NCBI RefSeq assembly: GCF_029076845.1
Contig: NZ_JARESE010000012.1
Span: 43,788 to 107,787, forward strand
Length of the DNA stretch: 64,000 bases
Direction: 5' to 3'
Origin: Novosphingobium album (ex Liu et al. 2023)
GTDB lineage: Bacteria; Pseudomonadota; Alphaproteobacteria; Sphingomonadales; Sphingomonadaceae
In this document: positions 36,008 to 44,307 of the stretch, piece by piece
Numbering within the stretch: the first letter of the stretch is position 1
Layout of the letters: the number at the start of each line of letters is the position of its first letter
Notes under the pieces: model-generated
The model's database searches: none
Seen by the model: the letters and a program-made list of their open reading frames with translations, nothing else
What the model was told of the DNA's origin: nothing
Made by a program: the position numbers and the translations under genes

Positions 36008-36409
36008 GTGGAAAGCCCGACACATGACCTCATCCGCCGGTTTTTCGCCAACCTGGGCGCCGGCACGCCCGACCCGGACATGTTCACCGACGACATGATC
36101 GCATGGACGATCAGCACGCACGCCGATGCGCCGGGCCAGTCCTATCTCGGTGCCACGCGAATGCTGGCCGCGCTGTTCGCCGGCACGCTGCGCTATGACG
36201 TGAAAGCCCTGATCGTGGAAGGCGATCGCGCGGCCGCGCAAGTGCGCGGCTCGGGCACGCTCGCCTCGGGCGAGAGGTACGAGAACGACTATGCGCACCT
36301 GTTCGACCTGCGCGACGGCAGGATCGCCCGCATCGCCGAATTCTTCGATCCCGCGCCGGTGAACGAAAAGATCATGCCGCTGCTGCTGGAAGCGATGGCC
36401 GCGAAATGA
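36008..36409 (+). CDS. NTF2-like/SnoaL-like protein (second)
   Basis: A 133-aa NTF2-fold protein with LIRRFFANLGAGTPDPDMF and YAHLFDLRDGRIARIAEFFD, the typical SnoaL ending. I chose the GTG at 36008 because AGGGAGA lies about 8 nt upstream; an in-frame ATG at 35969 would add 13 residues without a ribosome-binding site. It diverges from the TauD-type gene. Function is probably isomerase- or hydratase-like (inference). Confidence 0.78.
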   Translation: MESPTHDLIRRFFANLGAGTPDPDMFTDDMIAWTISTHADAPGQSYLGATRMLAALFAGTLRYDVKALIVEGDRAAAQVRGSGTLASGERYENDYAHLFDLRDGRIARIAEFFDPAPVNEKIMPLLLEAMAAK

Positions 36410-36455
36410 GCGAGCGGGCCGGCTGACCCCGATCCCCCTCGACCCGGGAAGGAGT

Positions 36456-36695
36456 TCAGCCGCCGCCGACGCGCGGGAGCAGGATCACTTCGGTGACGTT
36501 CGCCAGCGGCGATGCCCAGTCATGCGTCACCACGCCGTCGATCGCGAAAGTGGCGCGCACCTGGGCGATGGTGGCGAAGCCCGGCGCCAATGCGTCGAGC
36601 TGGCCGACAAGGTCGAACAGGTTCGTCGCGGCCAGATCGAGCCGGTCGGTGCCGAAGAACTCGCGGTCGAACGGCGGCATGATGACGATGCGCAA
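36456..36695 (-). CDS. MoaD/ThiS-like small protein of a molybdenum hydroxylase operon
   Basis: A 79-aa beta-grasp protein starting with strand MRIVIMPP and ending EVILLPRVGGG; the C-terminal Gly-Gly is the mark of MoaD/ThiS sulfur carriers. It starts at a TTG 5 nt after the stop of the molybdenum subunit gene, with GAGGG upstream; an ATG at 36680 would lose the first strand. Its place as last gene of the operon suggests a role in cofactor sulfuration or maturation of this hydroxylase, but the extra terminal Gly is unusual. Confidence 0.72.
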   Translation of the reverse strand: MRIVIMPPFDREFFGTDRLDLAATNLFDLVGQLDALAPGFATIAQVRATFAIDGVVTHDWASPLANVTEVILLPRVGGG

Positions 36696-36700
36696 GCCGC

Positions 36701-38971
36701 TCAGCCCTCGGGATGGAGCGCGGCGTAGACCCGGTCGGGCGAAAGCGGCAGGTCGTGCATCCGCACCCCCGTGGCCCGCGCCACCGCATTGGCGACGGCG
36801 GCCAGCGGCGGCACGATCGGCACTTCGCCCACGCCCTTGACGCCGAAGGGATGGTCGGGGTTGGGCACTTCGACCATCACCGTGTCGATCATCGGCACGT
36901 CGGAGGCGACCGGCATCCGGTAATCGAGGAAGCCGGGGTTATCCAGCTTGCCTTGCGCGTTGTAGATATAGGTCTCGTTCAGGGCCCAGCCGATGCCCTG
37001 CACGGCCCCGCCCTGCATCTGCCCTTCGACATAGTCGGGATGGATCGCCCGGCCCACGTCCTGGATCGCGGTATAGCGCACCACGCGCACCTGGCCGGTT
37101 TCGGCATCGACCTCGGTATCGCAGATATGCACGCCGAAGCCGGGCAGCCAGCCGGCCGCGTTGATCGCCGCCTCGGCCGAAACCGGCCCGCCGGCGAAGA
37201 TCGCCCTGGCCGCGATCGTGCCGATGGCCATCGATTCGCCCGCCTTGTCGCCGCCGGTGCAATGGGCCGCGCCATCGCGCCATTCCACGTCGGCGGCAGC
37301 GACGCCCCACATGCGCGCGGCCCGTTCGCGCAGCGTGTCCTTCACCATGTTCGCCGCATCGACCACCGCCTTGCCGGTGGCGAAGGTGACGCGGCTGCCG
37401 CCCGTGACCATCGAGAAGCCGATCGAGGCGGTGTCCGCGATCGTGCAGCGCACTTTCTCGTAAGGCACTTCCAGCACTTCGGCGGCCATGATCGCCATCG
37501 CGGCGCGGCTGCCGCCGATATCCGGGCTGCCGGTGGTGACAAGCACCGAACCATCCTCGCCCAGGCTGACCGAGGCGGTCGAGGGCCCGCCGTAATTGCC
37601 CCAGTAGCCGCCGGCGACGCCCCGGCCCTGGTTGGGGCCCAGGGGCGCAGACCAGTGCGGATGCGCCCTGGCCGCTTCCAGGCACTCGATCCAGCCGATC
37701 ATGCCGAACGGCACGCCCGATGTCTGCGGATCGCCGGGCGCCACTGCGTTCTTCAGGCGCAATTCCAGCGGGTCCATGCCCAGCTTGCCGGCGATCTCGT
37801 CGATCGCGCTTTCGACCGCGAAGTTGACTTGCGGCGCGCCGGGCGCGCGATAGGCCTTGGTCGCCGGGCGGTTGCACAGCACTTCCCAGCCGATCAGGCG
37901 GGTGTTGGCGATGCGGTAATGGCCCACCGCGCTCGATACGCCCGAATGCGCGGTGATCGCGGGATAGGCGCCCGAGTGGTACTTGAAATCGACTTCGGCG
38001 GCGACGAGCATCCCGTCGGCATCCGCGCCGATCCGCACGTCGATCACAGCGCCCGGCGCCGGGCCGGACGCGCGGAACACATCCTCGCGGCTCATCGCCA
38101 GGCGCACCGGGCGGCCCGCCTTGCGCGACAGCAGCATCGCCACGGGTTCGAGATAGACCGTGGTCTTGCCGCCGAAGCCGCCGCCGATCTCCAGCGGCGT
38201 CACGCGGATATCGGCTTGCGGGATGCCCAGCGTCGACGCGGTGAGCGAACGGATCGCGAAGTGGCCCTGGCTTGAACACCAGATCTGCGCCTGCCCGTCC
38301 GCGTTCCATGAGGCGACGCAGGCGTGCGGCTCGATATAGCCCTGGTGCACCGGCTCCATCGTATAGCGCCCGGACACGACCACCGCCGCCCCGGCCAGCG
38401 CCGCATCGACATCGCCCTTGCCCATCTCCACCCGCATCGAGGCGTTGGACGGCTTGTCCGGCCTGGGGCTGACGCCCTTGGTGAAGACATCGTCGTGCAG
38501 CAGCGGCGCATCGTCCGCCAGTGCTTCCTCCAGCCCCAGGACATGTGGCAGGACTTCGTAATCGACTTCGATCAGCGCCGCCGCCTCGCGGGCGATTTCC
38601 GGGCTGGTCGCAGCCACGGCGGCCACCGCGTGGCCTTCATAGAGCACTTTGTCGAGCGCGAGGCAGTTGCGCGCGACATGCACGATGTCGGAGGCGGATT
38701 CGCCCACCGCCATGATCAGCGATTGCAGGCTGGGAAAGTCCCTGCCCGTCACCACCGCCTTGACACCGGGCAGCGCCTCGGCCTTGCGGGTGTCGATCGC
38801 CCGGATCCGCGCGTGCGGATGCGGGCTGCGCAGCACCGCGCCCTGCAACATGCCGGGCGCCTTGAAATCGGTGCCGTAAAGCGCCTTGCCCGTGACCTTG
38901 TCCACGCCATCGGGCCGCACCGGGCGCGTGCCGACGACCTGGAAGCCATCCTGCTTTTGCGGCGCGTTCAT
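36701..38971 (-). CDS. Molybdenum hydroxylase, large (Mo-binding) subunit
   Basis: A 756-aa subunit of the xanthine dehydrogenase/aldehyde oxidase family, carrying the molybdopterin site where the substrate is hydroxylated. GGGFGGKTTVYLEPVA and the catalytic Glu in GVKGVGEVPIVPP are visible. The AYXCSFR loop of true CO dehydrogenase is absent, so the substrate is an aldehyde, N-heterocycle or similar compound. It overlaps the 2Fe-2S subunit gene by 4 nt (ATGA). Gene order is FAD, Fe-S, Mo, MoaD-like. Confidence 0.93.
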   Translation of the reverse strand: MNAPQKQDGFQVVGTRPVRPDGVDKVTGKALYGTDFKAPGMLQGAVLRSPHPHARIRAIDTRKAEALPGVKAVVTGRDFPSLQSLIMAVGESASDIVHVARNCLALDKVLYEGHAVAAVAATSPEIAREAAALIEVDYEVLPHVLGLEEALADDAPLLHDDVFTKGVSPRPDKPSNASMRVEMGKGDVDAALAGAAVVVSGRYTMEPVHQGYIEPHACVASWNADGQAQIWCSSQGHFAIRSLTASTLGIPQADIRVTPLEIGGGFGGKTTVYLEPVAMLLSRKAGRPVRLAMSREDVFRASGPAPGAVIDVRIGADADGMLVAAEVDFKYHSGAYPAITAHSGVSSAVGHYRIANTRLIGWEVLCNRPATKAYRAPGAPQVNFAVESAIDEIAGKLGMDPLELRLKNAVAPGDPQTSGVPFGMIGWIECLEAARAHPHWSAPLGPNQGRGVAGGYWGNYGGPSTASVSLGEDGSVLVTTGSPDIGGSRAAMAIMAAEVLEVPYEKVRCTIADTASIGFSMVTGGSRVTFATGKAVVDAANMVKDTLRERAARMWGVAAADVEWRDGAAHCTGGDKAGESMAIGTIAARAIFAGGPVSAEAAINAAGWLPGFGVHICDTEVDAETGQVRVVRYTAIQDVGRAIHPDYVEGQMQGGAVQGIGWALNETYIYNAQGKLDNPGFLDYRMPVASDVPMIDTVMVEVPNPDHPFGVKGVGEVPIVPPLAAVANAVARATGVRMHDLPLSPDRVYAALHPEG

Positions 38972-39456
38972 GCGGGCATCCTTTCCTGGCGCAGTTCGGC
39001 GGCGGCATCCATCACCGCGCGCACGATCTTGTCATAGCCGGTGCAGCGGCACAGGTTGCCGGCCAGCCAATAGCGGATCTCGGTCTCGGTCGGGTTCGGG
39101 TTGCGATCGAGCAGCGCCTTGGCCGCAACGATGAAGCCCGGCGTGCAGAACCCGCATTGCAGCGCGCCATGTTCCAGGAACTGGCGCTGGACCGGGTGCA
39201 GCATCGCCCCTTCGGCAACGCCCTCGATCGTGGCGACCGTGCGCCCCTGGGCCTCGGCCGCCAGGACCAGGCAGGAACAGACCATCTGGCCATCGAGCAC
39301 CACGGTGCAGGCCCCGCAATCGCCCGAGGCGCAGCCTTCCTTGGTGCCGGTCAGCCCGATCCCGTCGCGCAGCACGTCGAGCAGGGTGGCCGTCGGATCG
39401 CAGAGGAATTCCTGCGCGTCGCCATTGATGATGGTGGAAATATGCAGCTTGTTCAT
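38968..39456 (-). CDS. Molybdenum hydroxylase, 2Fe-2S subunit
   Basis: A 162-aa electron-transfer subunit with two 2Fe-2S clusters. CASGDCGACTVVLDGQMVCSC binds the plant-type cluster, and CGFCTPGFI plus CRCTGY the second. It overlaps the genes on both sides by 4 nt, showing tight translational coupling. Confidence 0.95.
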   Translation of the reverse strand: MNKLHISTIINGDAQEFLCDPTATLLDVLRDGIGLTGTKEGCASGDCGACTVVLDGQMVCSCLVLAAEAQGRTVATIEGVAEGAMLHPVQRQFLEHGALQCGFCTPGFIVAAKALLDRNPNPTETEIRYWLAGNLCRCTGYDKIVRAVMDAAAELRQERMPA

Positions 39457-40322
39457 GCGGCGGCTCCCGCGCGCTTGAGGGCAGTGAGGACGACGCGCCT
39501 GGCCAGCACGGCGGCCATGGCCTTGCGATAGGCGATCGTGCCGCGCTTGTCGTCGATGGGGTGGCAGGCGGCCTTCACCGCTTCGGCCAAGGCGGCGAAA
39601 GCCGCGTCGTCGAACCGCGAGCCGACCAGCGCGGCGCCGGCATCCGCGACCAGCACCACTGTCGGCGCGACCGCGCCCAGCGCGATCCGCGCGGCGGTGC
39701 AGCGGCCTTCGGCATCGACCGTCAGGTTCGCGCCCGCGCCGACGACGGCGATATCCATCTCGGTACGCGGGATCGAGCGCAGATAGGCATCCCCGTCACC
39801 CACTCCGCGCGCCGGCAGGCGGATCTCGACAAGGAATTCGCCGGGCGCCAGCGAGGTGCGTCCTGGCGCTTGCGGAATGGCCGCCACCGGCACTTCGCGC
39901 TGTCCATCGGGGCCGGCGATCAGGCAGGTCGCGTTCGCGGCGACCAGCGCGGGCACGCTGTCGGCGGCGGGCGAGGCGTTGCACAAGTTGCCGGCCATGG
40001 TGGCGCGATTGCGCACCTGGACCGAGCCGATCAGGTTCGCCGCCTCCACCACGCCCGGCCAGGCGGCGGCCAGTTCGGCATGGTCCTTGAGCGCGGTGCA
40101 CGGCGTGGCCGCGCCGATGGCGAAGCCATCGCCCACCCGGCGCACGCCGGACAGGCCGGCAATGCGCTTGAGATCGATCACGGCGGCCGGCGCGATCCGG
40201 CCCGAGCGCATCTGGACGATCAGGTCCGTCCCGCCCGAAAGCGGACGGGCGGACGGATTGCCGGCAAGCAGCGCAACGGCCTGCTCGATGGTTTCCGGCG
40301 CATGGTATGCGGTTGCTGTCAT
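39453..40322 (-). CDS. Molybdenum hydroxylase, FAD subunit
   Basis: A 289-aa FAD-binding subunit of the CoxM/PCMH type. PLSGGTDLIVQMRSG and TMAGNLCNASPAADSVPAL are the FAD-binding motifs. It is the first gene of the molybdenum hydroxylase operon, passing electrons from the Fe-S clusters to an external acceptor. No obvious operator is seen in the 95 nt between it and the SDR gene upstream. Confidence 0.94.
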   Translation of the reverse strand: MTATAYHAPETIEQAVALLAGNPSARPLSGGTDLIVQMRSGRIAPAAVIDLKRIAGLSGVRRVGDGFAIGAATPCTALKDHAELAAAWPGVVEAANLIGSVQVRNRATMAGNLCNASPAADSVPALVAANATCLIAGPDGQREVPVAAIPQAPGRTSLAPGEFLVEIRLPARGVGDGDAYLRSIPRTEMDIAVVGAGANLTVDAEGRCTAARIALGAVAPTVVLVADAGAALVGSRFDDAAFAALAEAVKAACHPIDDKRGTIAYRKAMAAVLARRVVLTALKRAGAAA

Positions 40323-40417
40323 GGAATCTCCCCGGGCCGATCGGTCCGTGTCCGGGGAGATTCGGCGTCCCGGCCGGTTTCGTCAACCGCCCCGGGCAGA
40401 TTTTTCTACCGAACGGT

Positions 40418-41218
40418 CTACATTGACGGCGCGTAGCCGCCGTTGAGCGGATAGGTCTGCCCGGTGATCCATGAGGCCGCGTCCGAGCACAGGAACGTCA
40501 CCAGCGCGGCGACATCGCCCGATTTGCCGTAGCGGCGGATGGTGTAGCGCGAAAGCTGCGCCTTGGCGTGATCGCTCTGCATCACTTCGGCCAGCTTCTC
40601 CTCAGGCATGTCGGGCATCAGCGAGGAGAGCGAGACAGCGTTGCAAGTGACGCCGTAGCGCCCCAGTTCCTTGGCGATCGAGCGGACGAAGCCCTGCGCG
40701 CCCGCCTTGGCCGAGGCATAGACCGCCAGCCTGGGCTCTCCGATGCGGCCCGAATCGGACACGATGGTGACGATGCGGCCGCGCTTTGCCTCCACCATGT
40801 TGGGAATGAAGCCGAAACAGCAGTTGTAGACGCCGTAGAGATTGGTGCCGAGATAGCGCGGCCAGTTCGCCGGGTCTTCCTCCCAGAAGTTCAGCGTCGG
40901 CCGCAGCGATCCGCCCGGCCCGGCCATGCCGGCATTGTTGACCAGGATCGTCGCCGCGCCCAGCCGGTCCTTGATCGCGGCATCGGCGGCCTTCACCGCG
41001 TCCAGATCGCAGACGTCGAACGCCGCCGCCATCGCCGGCACGCCCAGCGCGCGGATTTCCGCGGCCACCGCCTCGGCCCGTTCGGCCACGAAATCGTTCA
41101 CCGCGATGCCGCCGGCATTGTGCCGCGCCAGTTCCAGCGCGGTGGCGCGGCCCGCATTCTGCCCCGCGCCCGTGACGATCGCCACTTGCCCGCCAAGATC
41201 GAGAAGATCGTGTTCCAT
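40418..41218 (-). CDS. SDR-family oxidoreductase
   Basis: A 266-aa short-chain dehydrogenase. The nucleotide motif is TGAGQNAGRA, followed by NNAG, catalytic Ser in VSDSGRIG and YASAK. The ATG at 41218 is chosen because GGAAGG lies about 9 nt upstream; an ATG at 41227 is too close to it. It diverges from the DUF1214 gene across an AGAT/ATCT dyad at 41249. It has the length and layout of SDRs in steroid or fatty-acyl catabolism. Confidence 0.88.
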   Translation of the reverse strand: MEHDLLDLGGQVAIVTGAGQNAGRATALELARHNAGGIAVNDFVAERAEAVAAEIRALGVPAMAAAFDVCDLDAVKAADAAIKDRLGAATILVNNAGMAGPGGSLRPTLNFWEEDPANWPRYLGTNLYGVYNCCFGFIPNMVEAKRGRIVTIVSDSGRIGEPRLAVYASAKAGAQGFVRSIAKELGRYGVTCNAVSLSSLMPDMPEEKLAEVMQSDHAKAQLSRYTIRRYGKSGDVAALVTFLCSDAASWITGQTYPLNGGYAPSM

Positions 41219-41248
41219 CCCATGCATCCTTCCGTTTGCCGGCACTTT

Positions 41249-41266
41249 AGATAGTGTATACCATCT
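41249..41266. promoter_or_regulatory. Imperfect dyad between divergent catabolic genes
   Basis: AGATAGTGTATACCATCT pairs at seven of nine positions and is centred on GTATAC, reminiscent of FadR/VanR-type GntR operators. It lies 31 nt upstream of the SDR start and 48 nt upstream of the DUF1214 start. No matching regulator gene is in the window. Confidence 0.4.
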
Positions 41267-41313
41267 AGCGCAAGCGAGTCCCGACCGGAGCGGGCAAAGG
41301 AGAGGAAGCCGGC

Positions 41314-42492
41314 ATGACCACCCCCATCGGCCCACTGTTCGATTATCTTGGCGATCTTGAAGAGGCCGTAGCGCAGATTGCCAATACCTGGCGGCCCGAT
41401 GACCCCGAATATCGCGCCGACGTTTACCGCCAGATCATGATGCAGATGAGCTATGGCTATTTCGCGTTCTTCCACGCCGATGCCGAGCATCCCGACTGGG
41501 CGCCGCTGTGGAACCCGGTCTACACGCTGCAACCCAACCCGGACGACATCTACCTCTATTGCCCGATCGATTCCGCCTTCCGGTATCGCATCACCGGCAA
41601 CCGCGGCTCGGTCTACATGATCACGTTCAACACGCAGGCCGCGCTGCCCGGCCTGAAAGGCCCGATCGACCAGACCGGCGAATTCTATGCCGATCTTGAC
41701 GATGGCGACTTGCGGATCGACGCCGACGGCAATTTCGATATCCTCGTCAGCCGGGAGAAGCCGGAAGGGTTCACCGGCAACTGGCTGCAGATCAAGCCCG
41801 GCGCGATCGCGCTGATGACCCGCTATCGCAGCTATGACTGGGTGAACGAGGTCGATCCGGTGATGTCGATCGAATGCCTCGATCCCACTGGCCCCAAGCG
41901 GCGGCTTTCGCCCGATGAGATCCTCGATCGCATCCGCCAGATGGCGGCGATGCCGGCGGCGGCGACGCGATTGTTCTATGCGATGCAGAACCAGGTGAAG
42001 GCGAGCGTCGGCGTCAACGTGTTCGAGCCTTCGCGCTATCTCGGCGCGCTGTCGCGGCAGATCTATATCCCGGCGGTGTTCGAGTTCGAGGACGACGAGG
42101 CGCTGATCCTGGAAACCGACCTGCCCGAGACGCGGCGCTACTGGAACTTCCAGCTCAACGATCCCTATTTCAACGCGGTCGAATATGTCTATCGCCTCAG
42201 CAGCAGCAATGGCCATTTCGCCAAGGTCGCGTCCGACGGGCGGTTCTATGCGGTGGTCTCGTTGCGCGATCCCGGCGTGCCCAACTGGCTCGACACCGCC
42301 GGCTTCCGGCAAGGCACGATCTATGGCCGCTGGTACGATTGCGACAGCCACCCGCTGCCCACGCTCAAGCGCGTGAAGTTTTCCGAGATCCGCGACCACT
42401 TGCCGGCGGACACGCTGGTGGTGACGGCCGAGGAACGCGCCGAGGAACTGCGCCAGCGCGTGCGCGCCTGCCAGCGGCGGCGGCGGTGGTGA
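41314..42492 (+). CDS. DUF1214 domain protein
   Basis: A 392-aa protein whose C-terminal third matches DUF1214: ETRRYWNFQLNDPYFNAVEY, then DGRFYAVVSLRDPGVPNWLD and a closing GRWYDC segment. The N-terminal part contains a NPDDIYLYCPID stretch seen in DUF1254/1214 proteins. No signal peptide is seen. The biochemical role is unknown; relatives often occur with steroid and terpene catabolism genes. Its stop codon overlaps the ATG of the next SDR (TGATG). Confidence 0.85.
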   Translation: MTTPIGPLFDYLGDLEEAVAQIANTWRPDDPEYRADVYRQIMMQMSYGYFAFFHADAEHPDWAPLWNPVYTLQPNPDDIYLYCPIDSAFRYRITGNRGSVYMITFNTQAALPGLKGPIDQTGEFYADLDDGDLRIDADGNFDILVSREKPEGFTGNWLQIKPGAIALMTRYRSYDWVNEVDPVMSIECLDPTGPKRRLSPDEILDRIRQMAAMPAAATRLFYAMQNQVKASVGVNVFEPSRYLGALSRQIYIPAVFEFEDDEALILETDLPETRRYWNFQLNDPYFNAVEYVYRLSSSNGHFAKVASDGRFYAVVSLRDPGVPNWLDTAGFRQGTIYGRWYDCDSHPLPTLKRVKFSEIRDHLPADTLVVTAEERAEELRQRVRACQRRRRW

Positions 42493-43280
42493 TGCTGCCG
42501 CCCGAATTCGACCTTTCGGGCCGCGTCGCGCTGGTCACGGGCGGCGGCACCGGCATCGGCCGCGCCACCGCGCTGCTGCTGGCCGAGCGCGGCGCCGATG
42601 TCGCTGTCTCGGGCCGGCGGCGCGAACCGCTCGCCGCGACCGTGCACGATATCGAAGCGCTCGGCCGCAAGGCGCTGGCGGTCGAGGCCGACGTGCGCGA
42701 CGTGGCGAGCGTGCACGCGATGGTCGCGGCGGTCATCGCCCGGTTCGGCAAGCTCGATATCCTGATCAACAATGCCGGCGGCGCGCATCGCCATGTCGCG
42801 CTGGCGAAGATGGACCCGGCCAGGTGGGACCGTGACGTCCAGCTCAATCTCAGCGCGGCGATGTATTGCTCGCAGGCCGCCCTGCCGCACCTGAAGGCCG
42901 GCAAGGGCTGCGTGGTCAACGTCTCCTCGCTCGCCGGGATGCACGGCACGCAAGGCGTCGCCGCCTATTCCGCCGCCAAGGCCGGGCTGCAGATGTTCAC
43001 CCGCGTCGCCTCGGCCGAATGGGGGCCCTCGGGCGTGCGGGTGAACTGTGTGGCGCCGGGCATGACCGCGACCGAAGCCGCGCGCGAAGGTTGGGAGAAG
43101 CACGGCTTCGACGCGATGGCCGCCTGCGGCGCCTTCCCGCTGCGCCGCTATGGCGAGATGCGCGAGGTGGCGCAGATGATCGTGTTCTTCGCCAGCGACG
43201 CGGCAAGCTATATCACTGGCGAAAGCGTGGCGGTGGGCGGCGGCCCGCAGATCGGCGGGATGATCCGGGTGGAGGACTAG
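42492..43280 (+). CDS. SDR-family oxidoreductase
   Basis: A 262-aa short-chain dehydrogenase with classical motifs: TGGGTGIGRA, NNAGG, catalytic Ser in VSSLAGMHG and YSAAK. It starts at the ATG shared with the stop of the DUF1214 gene, so the two are translationally coupled. A cytoplasmic NAD(P)-dependent alcohol dehydrogenase or ketoreductase is expected. Confidence 0.9.
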   Translation: MLPPEFDLSGRVALVTGGGTGIGRATALLLAERGADVAVSGRRREPLAATVHDIEALGRKALAVEADVRDVASVHAMVAAVIARFGKLDILINNAGGAHRHVALAKMDPARWDRDVQLNLSAAMYCSQAALPHLKAGKGCVVNVSSLAGMHGTQGVAAYSAAKAGLQMFTRVASAEWGPSGVRVNCVAPGMTATEAAREGWEKHGFDAMAACGAFPLRRYGEMREVAQMIVFFASDAASYITGESVAVGGGPQIGGMIRVED

Positions 43281-43332
43281 GACGCAAAAGGTCGGGCCGC
43301 GCCTCGCGATGGAGCGCGACCCGACCTTTCCG

Positions 43333-43833
43333 TCACTCCTGCTGGTCGAGGCCGAAAGCCGGGTGGTGGATCAGCTCGCCACAAGGCTCGCTGCCGTCGA
43401 ACGGCAATGCCTGAACCGCTTCCGGGGGGCAGCCCGTCACGCCCAGGCCGGGAAAGGCCCGAAAGCCGAACCGGCCGTAATAGCCGGGATCGCCCACCAG
43501 CGCCGCACCCCGGCAAGTCCTGCGCAATCGGCGGATGGCCTCCGTCATCAGGGCCGTGCCGACCCCCTGGCTATGCCTTGAGGGCAATACGGCGACCGGG
43601 CCGATCAGGCCCCAGCCCGGCTGCGCCCCGATCCGGGCCGGCGAGGCGGCCAGATAGCCGATCACCCCGCCTTCGTCCTCGGCCACGAGCGAGAGGGCCA
43701 GCGCCCCTTCCGCCCGCAGCTTCTCGACGATGCCCGCCTCGGTTCCGCTGGCTTGCGCCAGCATCCGCATGGCTTCGGTGACGACCCGGCCGATCGCCGG
43801 GATATCGCGAGCGATTTCATCGCGGATCAGCAT
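43333..43833 (-). CDS. GNAT acetyltransferase, YjhQ-like antitoxin partner
   Basis: A 166-aa N-acetyltransferase of the YhbS/YjhQ type. The acetyl-CoA loop is RHSQGVGTALM, and GDPGYYGRFGFRAFPGL is the family signature. Its ATG lies 7 nt inside the end of the yjhX-like gene, the same order as E. coli yjhX-yjhQ, where YjhQ neutralises the topoisomerase I inhibitor YjhX (TopAI). It probably acts as antitoxin here; an ordinary acetyltransferase role is possible. Confidence 0.8.
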   Translation of the reverse strand: MLIRDEIARDIPAIGRVVTEAMRMLAQASGTEAGIVEKLRAEGALALSLVAEDEGGVIGYLAASPARIGAQPGWGLIGPVAVLPSRHSQGVGTALMTEAIRRLRRTCRGAALVGDPGYYGRFGFRAFPGLGVTGCPPEAVQALPFDGSEPCGELIHHPAFGLDQQE

Positions 43834-44099
43834 GTCACGCTTCCCTGATTGTCAAGTTGCGCGCGAACCGAGGCGAGGCCGCGTTTCGATATCCGGTACG
43901 GACAGCCCCAGCGGGATGCGATCAGCCGCTTCCGCCGCAACCGGGTGAAGACGCTCAGGTCGAAGTCGGCCAGGATCATCCCCTCGCGCGTGATGCAGGT
44001 GACGGAGGTGATTTTGGGGCCGTTGTCGCGCTCGTGCAGAATGCAGCCGCCAAGGGCCAGAACGTGCAGCGCACGTTGTTCATTTCGTGAAATGTTCAT
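43827..44099 (-). CDS. yjhX: YjhX/TopAI family toxin
   Basis: A 90-aa protein close to E. coli YjhX: it begins MNISRNEQRALHVLALGG, continues with TREGMILADFDLSVFTRLRR and PYRISKRGL, and ends SVRAQLDNQ plus a short tail. In E. coli YjhX inhibits DNA topoisomerase I. The ATG at 44099 is chosen by homology and a GAGAA upstream. It overlaps the GNAT gene by 7 nt, forming a toxin-antitoxin pair. A palindrome about 70 nt upstream may be the operator. Confidence 0.85.
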   Translation of the reverse strand: MNISRNEQRALHVLALGGCILHERDNGPKITSVTCITREGMILADFDLSVFTRLRRKRLIASRWGCPYRISKRGLASVRAQLDNQGSVTC

Positions 44100-44168
44100 G
44101 GAATTCTCGCATGACAGACGTGAAAACACACTCGGGTGCACAGGCACCCGGCGGCTTTGGATTCACGC

Positions 44169-44191
44169 GGCTCTCTGAAATTCAGAGAGCC
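44169..44191. promoter_or_regulatory. Perfect 11-bp palindrome upstream of yjhX
   Basis: GGCTCTCTGAA-a-TTCAGAGAGCC is a perfect dyad with a 1-nt centre. It lies 70 nt upstream of the yjhX start and 117 nt past the acyl-CoA dehydrogenase stop. No T-tract follows on the minus strand, so an operator for the toxin-antitoxin pair is more likely than a terminator. Confidence 0.5.
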
Positions 44192-44307
44192 TGGTCACAC
44201 AAGCTCTGACATCCCGTCTCCATCGGACACGCGGCAGGCATCGCCGCCGCGCATCCGTGGCGATATCGCGCGCGGGCGCTTGCGGCAATGGGGAAAAGTG
44301 GCTGGCC

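Noticed and set aside
36701..38971. Aerobic CO dehydrogenase large subunit
   Set aside because: The AYXCSFR active-site loop is not present; it is a general molybdenum hydroxylase.
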